Assembly (NCBI GenBank): GCA_900543815.1
Contig: UQST01000013.1
Location: 1-64,000 of the forward strand
DNA from: an uncultured Prevotellaceae bacterium
GTDB taxonomy: Bacteria; Bacteroidota; Bacteroidia; Bacteroidales; Bacteroidaceae
Direction: 5' to 3'
DNA length: 64,000 nt
How positions within the stretch are numbered: position 1 is the first letter of the stretch; every line of letters begins with the position of its first letter. The position numbers and the translations under genes are program-made. This document shows positions 34,725 through 43,430 of the stretch, in pieces. The notes beneath the pieces are model-generated. The model was not told where the DNA came from. It searched no databases and was given only the letters and a program-made list of their open reading frames with translations.

Positions 34725-36325
34725 TGCTGCAAGAGTTCTACGGCCTTCTTCACCACCTCGTCATCCTCGTAGATGATGCAGAAATACTCGCTCATATCCC
34801 AAAGGTCGCGTGCCACCAGCGCCTTGATGATGCGGCGTATGTTGTCCTGTGTGGTCTGTCGCTCAGCGTCATCCTTGGGCTTTATGTTCTGCTTCTCGCC
34901 TTGAGCCATTATACTATCCACCAGTGCCTGAGGAACCTGGAACTTCTCGCGGAACTTCTTGAAGGTGGGGTAGGATTTGCGCAGCTCCTTGCGGTTGGCG
35001 TCGATGTACTTCAGATTGGCATTGATGATGATACTCTTGGCCGACATTTCGCGGTAGCAGCGGCTGTACTTGGTGGTGTCGAGCGGCACGAAGTAGTCGG
35101 GCATGATGCCGCCTCCGCCATACACCACACGCTTCTCCCTGAGGGTCTGGAAGCGCAATGAGTCGGGGAAGTGGATGCTGTCGGCATTGGTCAGTTCGCC
35201 GTTGTTGTAGCGGTTGATGACGTCGCGGTCATAGGCGCGGCGGTCTCCCTTCTCATAGGGTTTCTGTATGCAACGTCCGCTGGGCGTGTAGTATTTGGCC
35301 ACGGTGAGGCGTATCATACTGCCGTCGGGCAGTTCGATGGGCCGCTGCACCAGTCCCTTGCCGAACGTGCGCCTGCCCACCACGATGCCTCTGTCCTGGT
35401 CCTGGATGGCACCCGACAGTATCTCGGCAGCCGATGCACTGTATTCATCTACCAGTACGGCCACCTTGCCTTGTGTGAAAAGGCCGCTGCCCGAACTGCG
35501 GAACTCCTGATTGGGGACGCTGCGTCCGCGTGTATATACTATCATATCGTTCTTGGCCAGGAATTCGCTGGCAATGTCGGCAGCCGCCTGCAAGTATCCT
35601 CCGCCGTTCTGTTGCAGGTCGATGATGAGATCCACCATACCTTGTGCGCGAAGCTTCTTGATAGCCTCCACCACCTCAGCGTGTGTGGTCTGTGCGAAGT
35701 TGTTGAAGCGGATGAGGCCGATGCGCGGTGTGACCATGTAGGCAGCATCCACCGAGTTGACGGGAATCTTGTCGCGCACCACGTCGAAGTGCAGAGTGTC
35801 GCTTATCTCACGTCTCACCACACCCAGATCCACGTGGCTTCCCTTCCTGCCGCGCAGGCGGTGCATGATCTCCTCACGCGACATCTTCACGCCGGCTATC
35901 GCGGTGTCGTTGACCGACACGATACGGTCGCCTGCCAGTATGCCCACCTTCTCGCTGGGTCCCTTGGGTACAGGCTGGATGACCACAAGAGTGTCCTCGA
36001 GCACGTTGAACTGCACGCCTATTCCCTCGAACGAACCTTCGAGCGGCTCGGTGAACTTCTTCGTCTCCTGGGCATTGGAGTATGCCGAGTGTGGGTCGAG
36101 CTTTTTCAGGATGCCGTTGATGGCATCCTCGGCCAGCCGCTTGCTATCTACGCTGTCCACGTAGTAGTTATATATCATGGCTGTAGCCATGACCATCTTC
36201 TGCACATCCCGCTCGAGCTGGCTCACCGACTGCCTTCTCTCGGGCGGACGGTTCTGGTAACGTACCTGTGCCATTGCTCCGAGCGTCATGCATGAGGCCA
36301 GTATGATGCTTAATGCTTTCTTCAT
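34721..36325 (-). CDS. S41 family carboxy-terminal processing protease
   Basis: A 534-residue CtpA/Prc-like protease of the periplasm. A signal peptide (MKKALSIILASCMTLGAMAQ) is followed by a helical segment, a PDZ domain at about residues 95-180 (IGVQFNVLEDTLVVIQPVPK and AGDRIVSVNDTAIAGVKM) and the S41 core. The nucleophile is the Ser in VDEYSASAAEILSGAIQDQD and the general base is the Lys in RRTFGKGLVQ. The C-terminal helical region (about 430-534) is longer than in minimal CtpA. A good Shine-Dalgarno (AAGGAG) precedes the start. Coupled to ybeY by a 4-base overlap. Confidence 0.93.
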   Translation of the reverse strand: MKKALSIILASCMTLGAMAQVRYQNRPPERRQSVSQLERDVQKMVMATAMIYNYYVDSVDSKRLAEDAINGILKKLDPHSAYSNAQETKKFTEPLEGSFEGIGVQFNVLEDTLVVIQPVPKGPSEKVGILAGDRIVSVNDTAIAGVKMSREEIMHRLRGRKGSHVDLGVVRREISDTLHFDVVRDKIPVNSVDAAYMVTPRIGLIRFNNFAQTTHAEVVEAIKKLRAQGMVDLIIDLQQNGGGYLQAAADIASEFLAKNDMIVYTRGRSVPNQEFRSSGSGLFTQGKVAVLVDEYSASAAEILSGAIQDQDRGIVVGRRTFGKGLVQRPIELPDGSMIRLTVAKYYTPSGRCIQKPYEKGDRRAYDRDVINRYNNGELTNADSIHFPDSLRFQTLREKRVVYGGGGIMPDYFVPLDTTKYSRCYREMSAKSIIINANLKYIDANRKELRKSYPTFKKFREKFQVPQALVDSIMAQGEKQNIKPKDDAERQTTQDNIRRIIKALVARDLWDMSEYFCIIYEDDEVVKKAVELLQQ

Positions 36326-36340
36326 TGTCTTTTCTCCTTA

Positions 36341-36808
36341 TTATATTATATAATGTAGCCCTTGGGGCAGATAGGGACTGATGTCCTTGTTGAAATGTGC
36401 CAGTTCGCGCACCATGCTGCTGCTTACATGTGCCAGTTCGGGTCGTGCAGGCAGCAAGAGGGTGTCGATGCCTGCCAGTTGGCGGTTGATGGTGGCCATA
36501 TTGGACTCATACTCCATGTCGGTCATTCCCCTCACGCCCCTTACTATGCAGGTGATGCCTTGCTGCTGTGCGAAATCGACAGTGGTGCAGGAGTATTTCT
36601 CCACCTGCACTCGGGGGTCGCCGGCAAACAGTTCCTTTAGTGCGCGCAGCCTCTCCTCCACAGGCATCCAGCCAGCTTTGTGCTCGTTGTAGCCTATTCC
36701 TATCACCAGTTGGTCACACAGGGCAAGTGCCCGCTGCACGATGTCGGCGTGCCCGATGGTGAATGGGTCAAACGACCCGCTGTATAGAAATCTTCTTTCC
36801 ATCTTCAT
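36341..36808 (-). CDS. coaD: Phosphopantetheine adenylyltransferase
   Basis: CoaD makes dephospho-CoA from 4'-phosphopantetheine and ATP. The start at 36808 (MKMERRFLYSGSFDPFTIGH) gives 155 residues, the usual size, and has AAAGG six bases upstream. The longer frame to 37072 would run through the 22-bp array. The nucleotidyltransferase signature GSFDPFTIGHADIV has the T/HxGH motif. VRGVRGMTDMEYESNMATINR and LPARPELAHVSSSMVRELA are the substrate-binding loop and the ISS/SSS-R motif. It is 15 bases upstream of the S41 gene. Confidence 0.95.
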   Translation of the reverse strand: MKMERRFLYSGSFDPFTIGHADIVQRALALCDQLVIGIGYNEHKAGWMPVEERLRALKELFAGDPRVQVEKYSCTTVDFAQQQGITCIVRGVRGMTDMEYESNMATINRQLAGIDTLLLPARPELAHVSSSMVRELAHFNKDISPYLPQGLHYII

Positions 36809-36906
36809 TCTATCCTTTACTTTGCGTGGTGGGAGAGTCCGCCAGCGGCTCTTCCCTGGGGAGTGCTCCTTGCCGCACTGCACGGGGTGGCCTGAAGCGG
36901 TTTCAG

Positions 36907-36994
36907 GCGCACTGCGTTGCATGTGCTGGTGCAGCGTGCTGCGATGTCCGGTGCACCGCGCTGCGATGACCGATGCACCGTGCTGCGCTGCCAG
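36907..36994. repeat. 22-bp repeat array B
   Basis: Four 22-bp units start at 36907, 36929, 36951 and 36973. Unit 3 is GTGCACCGCGCTGCGATGAC plus CG; unit 2 is GTGCAGCGTGCTGCGATGTC plus CG. The core of the consensus, GCAGCGCGCTGC, is a perfect 12-bp palindrome, so palindromes repeat every 22 bases. The array lies between parE and coaD, about 100 bases upstream of the coaD start. The rest of the 296-base gap 36809-37104 shows nothing else. Confidence 0.85.
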
Positions 36995-37104
36995 CCCCAT
37001 CTTCGTTTTCCTGTGCGGGCAGTTGGCTGAAGCCGCTCCGCAGACCGACTCCCTTTGCCCGCACTTGGTCATGAGTCGGGTGGGACAGTGGGGTGGCAGG
37101 GTGC

Positions 37105-39186
37105 TTACTCTGCCTCTTCGTCGGCCCTGTCTTCCTCTATCACGAGGTTGTCGATGATGAAGTTCTGGCGGTCCATTGTGTTCTTGCCCATGTAGTATTC
37201 CAGCATCTTCGCCACCTGGTCGCCCTTGTTGAGTGTCACCTGGTCCAGTCGGATGTCGGGTCCGATGAAGTTGATGAACTCCTCAGGGCTGATTTCTCCC
37301 AATCCCTTGAAGCGTGTGATTTCGGGGTCAGGCCCAAGGTCGTCGATAGCCTGCAGGCGTTCCTCGTCGGAGTAGCAGTATTGTATGATGTAGTCTTTGG
37401 TGACACTCAGGTTGCGCATCGGCTTCTTGCCGCTCTCCTGGCTGTCATCGGTGGTCTCCTCTTCGGGCTCCTCGGCATCCTGCGGGTCGTCATCGGTGCG
37501 CTTGGCAAGCTTTGCATTGAGCTCCGCTTCCTTCTTCCGGGCCTTCACCTCCTCGAGCAAAGCGTCCAGCTTGGCCTTTTTGAGCTTGCTCTTCTTGGCG
37601 CGTACTCTGAAGAGCGGCGTTTGAAGGATATACACGTGACCCTTCTTGATGAGTTCGGGAAAGAACTGCAGGAAGAAGGTTATCATAAGGAGGCGGATGT
37701 GCATACCATCCACATCGGCATCGGTAGCCACGATGACCTTGTTGTACCTGAGGCCATCCAGTCCGTCCTCAATGTTGAGCGCCGCCTGCAGGAGGTTGAA
37801 CTCCTCGTTCTCATACACCACCTTCTTGGTCATTCCATAGCAGTTGAGCGGCTTTCCCCTGAGGCTGAACACCGCCTGTGTATTCACGTCGCGGCTCTTG
37901 GTAATGCTGCCGCTGGCCGAATCGCCCTCGGTTATGAAGATGCACGATTCCTCCTGGCGGTCGCCCTTTGCATCGTTGAGGTGTATGCGGCAATCACGCA
38001 GCTTGCGGTTGTGCAGGTTGGCTTTCTTGCTCATCTCGCGCGCTTTCTTGGCCACGCCAGCCATTGCCTTGCGCTCACGCTCGCTCTCCGACACCTTCTG
38101 CAGGATGACTTCGGCCACATCCGTATTCTTGTGCAGGAAGTTATCTACCTGGCTCTTTACGAAGTCGCCTATGAATTTGTCGATGGAGATGCCGCCGTCG
38201 GGTTCTGTGGTGAGCGAACCCAGTTTGATTTTGGTCTGGCTTTCGAAGAGCGGCTCTTGAATGTTGATGCTGATGGCCGCCACCATGCCGTTGCGGATGT
38301 CGCTGTAGTCGTAGTTCTTGCCACTGTACTCCTTGATGACCTCTGCGATGTACTTCTTGAAGGCCGCCTGGTGTGTGCCGCCCAGCGTAGTGTGCTGGCC
38401 GTTGACGAAGGAGTAGTATTCCTCGCCGTTCTGATTGCAATGGGTGAAGGCTATCTCGATATCCTCGCCCTTGAGATGCACTATGTCATAGAGCGCGGTG
38501 GCCGTCATGCGGTCGGTCAGAAGGTCGCTCAGTCCGTTGCGCGAGAGGATGCGCCGGCCGTTGAACATGATTGTCAGGCCCGTGTTGAGGTAGGTGTAGT
38601 TGCGCAGCATCTCCTCTACGAACTCCCCTCTGAACGAGTAATGCTTGAAGAGCGACGGGTCGGGTTCGAAGTAGATGTAGGTTCCTGTCTCGTCGTCAGT
38701 AGGCTCGGTGACGTCGGTGATGAGCTTTCCGCACTCGAAGGTGGTGCATCTCACCTGTCCGTCTCGGTAGGAGCGTGCTTCGAAATGGCGGCTTAGAGCG
38801 TTCACCGCTTTCAGTCCCACACCATTCAGTCCCACGCTCTTCTTGAACGCCTTGGAGTCATACTTGCCTCCTGTATTGAGCATCGACACCGCCTCCACCA
38901 GTTTTCCCTGGGGGATACCACGTCCATAGTCGCGTATCGTACAGCGCAGATTGTCCTCCACAGTCACTTCGATACGCTTGCCGGCATTCATCTTGAACTC
39001 ATCGATACTGTTGTCGATGACCTCCTTGAGCAGCACGTATATGCCATCTTCGGCATGTGAACCGTCGCCCAGACGTCCGATGTACATGCCTGGACGGGTG
39101 CGTACGTGCTCCATGTCGGACAGGTGTATGACGTTGTCCTCGGTGTATTGTACGATAGGTTGCTGTATATTCTGGTTCTCTTCCAT
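37105..39186 (-). CDS. parE: DNA topoisomerase IV subunit B
   Basis: A 693-residue type IIA topoisomerase ATPase subunit. GHKL ATPase motifs are EVIDNSIDEF, DYGRGIPQGK and GLNGVGLKAVNALS. TOPRIM motifs are FITEGDSASGS and DADVDGMHIRLL. SFVNGQHTTLGGTHQAAF is the transducer-domain segment. A Lys/Glu-rich stretch (about residues 525-590, KLAKRTDDDPQDAEEPEEET) is inserted between TOPRIM and the C-terminal RFKGLGEISPEEF. The EGDSASGS variant and overall length fit Bacteroidetes ParE better than GyrB. The C subunit is not next to it. It starts 9 bases downstream of the GNAT-like gene. Confidence 0.9.
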   Translation of the reverse strand: MEENQNIQQPIVQYTEDNVIHLSDMEHVRTRPGMYIGRLGDGSHAEDGIYVLLKEVIDNSIDEFKMNAGKRIEVTVEDNLRCTIRDYGRGIPQGKLVEAVSMLNTGGKYDSKAFKKSVGLNGVGLKAVNALSRHFEARSYRDGQVRCTTFECGKLITDVTEPTDDETGTYIYFEPDPSLFKHYSFRGEFVEEMLRNYTYLNTGLTIMFNGRRILSRNGLSDLLTDRMTATALYDIVHLKGEDIEIAFTHCNQNGEEYYSFVNGQHTTLGGTHQAAFKKYIAEVIKEYSGKNYDYSDIRNGMVAAISINIQEPLFESQTKIKLGSLTTEPDGGISIDKFIGDFVKSQVDNFLHKNTDVAEVILQKVSESERERKAMAGVAKKAREMSKKANLHNRKLRDCRIHLNDAKGDRQEESCIFITEGDSASGSITKSRDVNTQAVFSLRGKPLNCYGMTKKVVYENEEFNLLQAALNIEDGLDGLRYNKVIVATDADVDGMHIRLLMITFFLQFFPELIKKGHVYILQTPLFRVRAKKSKLKKAKLDALLEEVKARKKEAELNAKLAKRTDDDPQDAEEPEEETTDDSQESGKKPMRNLSVTKDYIIQYCYSDEERLQAIDDLGPDPEITRFKGLGEISPEEFINFIGPDIRLDQVTLNKGDQVAKMLEYYMGKNTMDRQNFIIDNLVIEEDRADEEAE

Positions 39187-39195
39187 TTGTTGCGT

Positions 39196-40353
39196 TTATA
39201 GTTTCTTGCTGAAGGCACAGCGCTTCTTGTGTATCACGCAGTCGAGGTTCTTCCACTGTGCCTGGCTGGGGATGTTGTCTTCCAGCTGGTGATGGGTCTC
39301 TGCCCATTCGTACCCATCCTTCGTGCCTTCGGGAATCAGGTCGGCAAAGATAAGCGCGTTGGCACCCTTCTCCTGATACTCAGGCAGCACGCCCACGAGC
39401 AGCATGTCCAGTACCTTGGGATGCTTGTCAAACCACAATGCCTTGGCCATATAGTACCATCCGAAGGGCCAGAGCTTTGCCTTTGCCTTCTGGATAGCCC
39501 GGCTCAGACTGGTGATGCAGATGCCCATGCCGATGACTTCACCCTCGGCAGTCTCCACCACCGAGAGGTAACGCTTGTCGAGGTACTGCAGGTACTGGTC
39601 GGCATATACGTTCATCTGCTCTTCGTCCATCTGGCTGTAGCCATAGAGGTTGGCATAGGAGCGGTTCACAACGCCCAGCACCTTGGGTATATATCCGCCT
39701 TCACGTATCTCTCTCTTGTTTTTGAACTTGTGGATACGGAAGCCATAGCGCTTCTTCACCATCTCGGCTATGCGGAAGTACTTGTCCTTGTGGGCTTCGT
39801 GACCAGGCTGCGGAACAAATACCTTGCGCTCCACCCAGCCCACTTCCTTGGCATATCCGTGCTGCACCATGTGCTGCGGATAGTAGGGATAGTTGTAGAT
39901 ACTGTTCATGGTGCTCAGTTGGTCATATCCCTCGGTGAGCATACCTTCCAGGTCCATATCGGTGAATCCCATGGGGCCGACTATCTTCTCCATCCCACGC
40001 TCGCGGCCCCATTCCTCCACGGTACGGAGCAGCAGCCCCGACACTTCGGGGTCGTCGATGAAGTCAATCCAGCCAAAGCGCACGGTCTTCTGTCCCCACT
40101 GCTCGTTGGCTTTGCGGTTGATGATGGCGCACACTCGGCCCACTATCTTGCCGCCGCGCCGAGCCAGGAACCATTCAGCCTCGCAGAAGCGGAAGGCAGG
40201 GTTCTTCTTCTTGTTGAATGTGTCCAGTGTATCCTCCAGGAAATCGGGCACCGCATAGGGGTTGTCCTTGTAGAGTTCGTAGTTGAAGCGCACAAACTCC
40301 TTGAGCTCGTGGTGCGTCTTGACACTGCTGATGATAGTGTTTTCTGTTGTCAT
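39196..40353 (-). CDS. GNAT-fold protein of unknown substrate
   Basis: A 385-residue cytoplasmic protein found widely in Bacteroidetes. The N-terminal half resembles a GNAT acetyltransferase domain (FARRGGKIVGRVCAIINRK-like, seen as AEWFLARRGGKIVGRVCAII, then WGRERGMEKIVGPMGFTDMD). The second half contains a further GNAT-like part (VVETAEGEVIGMGICITSLS, VGVLPEYQEKGANALIFADL). No substrate is known to me. A promoter-like TAACTTTG lies at 40388-40381, about 28 bases before the ATG, so it may lead the run parE, coaD and onwards. The last bases overlap no neighbour. Confidence 0.75.
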   Translation of the reverse strand: MTTENTIISSVKTHHELKEFVRFNYELYKDNPYAVPDFLEDTLDTFNKKKNPAFRFCEAEWFLARRGGKIVGRVCAIINRKANEQWGQKTVRFGWIDFIDDPEVSGLLLRTVEEWGRERGMEKIVGPMGFTDMDLEGMLTEGYDQLSTMNSIYNYPYYPQHMVQHGYAKEVGWVERKVFVPQPGHEAHKDKYFRIAEMVKKRYGFRIHKFKNKREIREGGYIPKVLGVVNRSYANLYGYSQMDEEQMNVYADQYLQYLDKRYLSVVETAEGEVIGMGICITSLSRAIQKAKAKLWPFGWYYMAKALWFDKHPKVLDMLLVGVLPEYQEKGANALIFADLIPEGTKDGYEWAETHHQLEDNIPSQAQWKNLDCVIHKKRCAFSKKL

Positions 40354-40380
40354 GTTGCCTAATGTGCAAGTTATATCTCA

Positions 40381-40388
40381 CAAAGTTA
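40381..40388 (-). promoter_or_regulatory. Promoter -7 element of the GNAT-like gene
   Basis: TAACTTTG on the minus strand, about 28 bases before the ATG at 40353; no good -33 element. Confidence 0.4.
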
Positions 40389-40470
40389 GTAAAAAATAGC
40401 GTTTTAGAGGTCATCTGCACCCTTTTTGTTTTTATTCTTTAACGTTATTGAAAGAAAGTTATAAAATTCC

Positions 40471-40501
40471 TTGCTGATGGCGAAAAAACTGCATACATTT
40501 G
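40471..40501 (+). promoter_or_regulatory. Promoter of the OmpA-family gene
   Basis: TTG at 40471-40473, 20 bases, then TACATTTG at 40494-40501. The start codon at 40584 would have a leader of about 75 bases. Confidence 0.65.
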
Positions 40502-40583
40502 CGGTTATACTACTCGTATGGGCTACTCTTTAGGGGTGCTTGGCGGGTGGAAAGTGGAAACAATATCTTTTAACTACAATAAC

Positions 40584-41732
40584 ATGACGTCTATCAAGAA
40601 ACTGTTTGCCCTTGCTTTGCTGGCAACGGGCATCGCGGCTCCCGCAATGGCGCAGGAGTCCAGCGCGACGGAAAAGGACTACAAGCCATTCCCCCACATG
40701 TTTATAGGCATCCAGGGTGGCGGTCAGACCACGTTCACCAACTACAACAATGCCAAGCTCATCACTCCCAATACGGCAGTGAGCCTGGGCGGATGGTTTA
40801 CTCCTGTAGTGGGCTCACGACTGCATGTGAGCGGAATGTGGAACAAGGGAGGCTTCAAGGGAGGCGATAACGACTACAAGTATGACTACAAGTATGTCAC
40901 CACCGACCTCGACCTGATGCTCAATCTGGTCACTCTCTTTGGCCGCAAGGACTATTATCCCGTGAACCTCTACCTCATCGGCGGTATCGGTCTGAACTAT
41001 GCATGGGACAATGATGATGCCTTCGTGCGCAAGACCGACATGCCTCGTGCCTACAAGGATGACCTCTTCAGCCACAACGCACGTGTGGGTGCACAGCTCG
41101 ATGTCAACCTGCACAAGAACGTGAGCCTCAATCTGGAAGTTGACGCAAACAGCCTGGGCGACCGCTTCAACAGCAAGGTCAATGGCAGCGACGACTGGCA
41201 GCTGACCGCTTCACTGGGTCTGGCTGTGAAGTTCGGCTACAAGAAGGCCAAGAAGGCAGTGGCTGCTCCCGTTGAGGAAGAGTGGGCTACACGTATGGAT
41301 ACCATATGGTATGACGATGTGGTGGAGAGTGCACGCGTAGAGGATGGCAAGATGACATGGAATGTCTTCTATCCCATCGACAAGAGTGACTTCCGTGCAG
41401 AGGCTCAGCTGAAGGCTATCGGTGAGTTCCTCAAGGATCATCGCGAGTGCAAGGTGGATGTCAAGTCATACGCCGATAAGGGCACCGGCAATCCTTCTTA
41501 CAACAAGAAGCTTGCTGCCCAGCGTGCCGAGAAGGCTGTGAAGGCTCTCGTGGATGCAGGTGTTCCCAAGTCTTCTATTACCTCAAGCAGCTATGGCGAT
41601 ACCGTTCAGCCCTTCTCAGAGAACGACAAGAACCGCGTGAGCATCATCGTGGCAACTGGTCTGAAGGACGTGAAGGACAAGCAGAGCGTGAAGAAGTTCC
41701 GCACCAAGGAGGTGCGCTACCGCGTAAGATAA
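40584..41732 (+). CDS. OmpA-family outer membrane protein
   Basis: A 382-residue protein. The ATG at 40584 gives a clean signal peptide (MTSIKKLFALALLATGIAAP to AMAQ); the longer frame from 40518 would start inside the leader. Residues about 30-220 have alternating hydrophobic strands of an outer membrane beta-barrel (HMFIGIQGGGQTTF, LGGWFTPVVGSRLHVSGMW). Residues about 265-365 are an OmpA-like peptidoglycan-binding domain (DVKSYADKGTGNPSYNKKLA then AQRAEKAVKALVDAGV). It probably tethers the outer membrane to murein and is likely abundant, as the strong promoter suggests. A hairpin terminator follows at 41787-41835. Confidence 0.92.
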   Translation: MTSIKKLFALALLATGIAAPAMAQESSATEKDYKPFPHMFIGIQGGGQTTFTNYNNAKLITPNTAVSLGGWFTPVVGSRLHVSGMWNKGGFKGGDNDYKYDYKYVTTDLDLMLNLVTLFGRKDYYPVNLYLIGGIGLNYAWDNDDAFVRKTDMPRAYKDDLFSHNARVGAQLDVNLHKNVSLNLEVDANSLGDRFNSKVNGSDDWQLTASLGLAVKFGYKKAKKAVAAPVEEEWATRMDTIWYDDVVESARVEDGKMTWNVFYPIDKSDFRAEAQLKAIGEFLKDHRECKVDVKSYADKGTGNPSYNKKLAAQRAEKAVKALVDAGVPKSSITSSSYGDTVQPFSENDKNRVSIIVATGLKDVKDKQSVKKFRTKEVRYRVR

Positions 41733-41786
41733 ATCCGCTGATGCCGCTTCTGTAAGCCGATCATTACGGAAGCAGGCCAAGGGGAA

Positions 41787-41835
41787 TGAGGGCTGGCAAC
41801 CGTTTCGTACGGATGTCAGCCCTCACTCTTTCTGT
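41787..41835 (+). terminator. Terminator after the OmpA-family gene
   Basis: TGAGGGCTG (41787-41795) pairs with CAGCCCTCA (41817-41825), with an inner CCGT/ACGG stem, followed by CTCTTTCTGTCTG. A smaller hairpin (41746-41773) precedes it. Confidence 0.65.
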
Positions 41836-41864
41836 CTGTAAGCCGCTGCCGCAGAGATGGCCCG

Positions 41865-41985
41865 GGAAAAGCATCCAACGATACTTGGCAATGTATCCAA
41901 GGATAAACGGCCAAGTATCCAGTATTACTTGGCGAAGTAAGCTTGCTGCCTTTTCTTGCCCAGTCTGCTCCGAGGGGCAGGATGG
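41865..41985. repeat. Dispersed hairpin repeat, copy 2
   Basis: The 28-bp block at 41894-41921 (TATCCAAGGATAAACGGCCA and 8 more) is identical to 11402-11429. GATACTTGGC (41880-41889) pairs with GCCAAGTATC (41910-41919). CTGCTCCGAGGGGC at about 41966-41979 is also shared with copy 1. Confidence 0.75.
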
Positions 41986-42109
41986 ATGTCTGGATAGGCA
42001 GAAGAAGGGGGATGTGATGAGGCCGGCAGGAGTTTCCGGTGCGCGTTCTTGCCGGTGTTCCTGTCCCTCTGTCTGCGGTGGCGAAGTGCCTGGAATCCAA
42101 TGGACGGAA

Positions 42110-42151
42110 ACATCAAGGGCAGTCCTCTCTGCGGGGGACTGCCCTTGATGT
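42110..42151. terminator. Perfect 16-bp hairpin in the convergent spacer
   Basis: ACATCAAGGGCAGTCC (42110-42125) pairs without mismatch with GGACTGCCCTTGATGT (42136-42151). It lies 69 bases beyond the stop of the small minus-strand gene at 42220. No clean T-run follows on either strand, so termination is likely but not certain. Confidence 0.5.
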
Positions 42152-42219
42152 GTTTGTGCAGTTTCTCTCTCGGTGTCAAGAGGGCGGTTTCGTGCCTGTG
42201 TGGAAGAGGCTGTCGTGAC

Positions 42220-42408
42220 TCATTTCCTCTTCATCATCGCGATGAAACCGCCGATGATGAGCAGGACGATGAGCGCCAGTGCGCTCCCTCCATCCATTCC
42301 GCCGCTGCGGTCGAGGCGGCTTCCCGACGGGTCGATGGCCATTGCTTGTGCCGCTGCACAGCCCCACAGTGTGGCGAGCAGCACCATTCTTGTCATTTTC
42401 TGTTTCAT
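42220..42408 (-). CDS. Small membrane protein of unknown function
   Basis: A 62-residue frame with an N-terminal hydrophobic segment ending in an Ala-rich stretch (MVLLATLWGCAAAQAMA, like a signal peptide) and a second hydrophobic helix near the end (ALALIVLLIIGGFIAMMKRK). The linker is Gly/Ser/Asp rich. Positive charges after the last helix would keep the C-terminus in the cytoplasm. No Shine-Dalgarno is obvious, but few genes here have one. It lies 57 bases downstream of the 42466 gene, on the same strand. The membrane pattern supports a real gene; no family is recognised. Confidence 0.55.
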   Translation of the reverse strand: MKQKMTRMVLLATLWGCAAAQAMAIDPSGSRLDRSGGMDGGSALALIVLLIIGGFIAMMKRK

Positions 42409-42465
42409 AGTCTTGTGGTTATGATTGTTTTGCGTGTGCCTGTGCAGGTGTGTTCTGTCCTGTTG

Positions 42466-43155
42466 CTACTTCTGTTTCTTCTCTTCTTCGGTGACTCGGT
42501 TCAGAAAATGGAAGAATCTGAATCTTGACTCGAAGAAGGCCGAGAGTGTAGAGTAGAGCATGATGTTGGATTGCTCTACCCCTATGCCGGGGAAGTTGCA
42601 GATGTGTCTGGAGTGCACCCTCAGACTGTTGGTTTCCTTGTTGATAGTGTAGAACATGGTGCCGAACTGGTAAGAGTTGAATTCGTTGATGGCCTTCCTT
42701 ACCCGTGAGATTTCATCGTAGTCGTCCAGTGTCACCCTGTAGATGTCGGGGTACAGGATGTTTACCACATTGTCGTTCCATACTTCAATGCGGAAGAAAC
42801 CGCCCTGGAAGTTGAAGTCGATTATTGAGTCATCTTCCTCGTCGAAGCTTACGTCGCAGTTGTATTTGTGCAGGAATTCCAGGCACAGGTCCATGGCAGT
42901 CTTCTTTGGGGCGGTTTCATCGCCCTTTTCATCGGTCTTCTTTGTGTTGTCTGCCGTTCCATCGCTCTTGTCGGTACCCTTTTCGCTGGCCTGTATTTCC
43001 TGGAAACGTTCTCTCGCCGTAGGCATAGCAGGCTTGGGCTGGGAGTTTTCTGCAGCCGACGAATCCTTCTGGCTTTGCCTCTTCTGCTCTTTTTTCCTGT
43101 AGAAATATACCGCTATTAGTGCTATGAAGACGAATGTCCAAATCCAGTGTATCAT
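42466..43155 (-). CDS. Membrane-anchored protein with a YbjN-like domain
   Basis: A 229-residue protein with one N-terminal membrane segment (IWTFVFIALIAVYFY) followed by a basic and then acidic, Lys/Asp/Glu-rich linker to about residue 85. The rest (LCLEFLHKYNCDVSFDEEDD, FRIEVWNDNVVNILYPD, RVRKAINEFNSYQFGTMFYT) resembles the alternating alpha-beta fold of YbjN/type III chaperone-like proteins. That match is by feel and needs a profile search. The orientation suggests a cytoplasmic domain held at the inner membrane. A promoter-like TAACTTTG lies at 43221-43214. Confidence 0.65.
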   Translation of the reverse strand: MIHWIWTFVFIALIAVYFYRKKEQKRQSQKDSSAAENSQPKPAMPTARERFQEIQASEKGTDKSDGTADNTKKTDEKGDETAPKKTAMDLCLEFLHKYNCDVSFDEEDDSIIDFNFQGGFFRIEVWNDNVVNILYPDIYRVTLDDYDEISRVRKAINEFNSYQFGTMFYTINKETNSLRVHSRHICNFPGIGVEQSNIMLYSTLSAFFESRFRFFHFLNRVTEEEKKQK

Positions 43156-43213
43156 GTTCCTTTTTCTTTCTTGTTAGTCTGTCCGCATCTCCGTGATGCG
43201 GCTTCTTGTTCCG

Positions 43214-43221
43214 CAAAGTTA
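43214..43221 (-). promoter_or_regulatory. Promoter -7 element of the YbjN-like gene
   Basis: TAACTTTG on the minus strand, about 59 bases before the ATG at 43155; no -33 partner seen. Confidence 0.35.
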
Positions 43222-43430
43222 GCTAAAACTCCTCAGGCACCCTATTCTTTTTTCGGATATTTTCTTTTATGAACCAATGTGGATTGGGTTCCTGTGCCCT
43301 TGTGGCGCTTTCTTGACGGGCGGGTGAGTGCGGCCAGAACGGTGGTGGAGCGGTGTGCCTGGCAGAAAGGGAAAGATTTTACACCCGCATGTACAATAAT
43401 ATAGGAGGCAGGAACGTTATTACAGATAGG

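Larger units (their letters stand above)
41733..42219. other. Spacer with terminator, dispersed repeat and 16-bp hairpin
   Basis: A 487-base gap without a gene. It has the OmpA terminator, the second copy of the dispersed hairpin repeat (41865-41985), and a long perfect hairpin (42110-42151). The frames at 41786-42148, 41816-42100, 41925-42179 and 42049-42528 cross these structures and overlap on both strands. Confidence 0.55.

Noticed and set aside
36907..36994. 22-bp arrays as a CRISPR array
   Set aside because: Units directly abut, there are no unique spacers, the unit is too short, and no cas gene is present.
36809..37072. Longer coaD start at 37072
   Set aside because: It would add about 88 residues translated from the 22-bp array; CoaD is normally about 155 residues and a ribosome-binding site precedes 36808.
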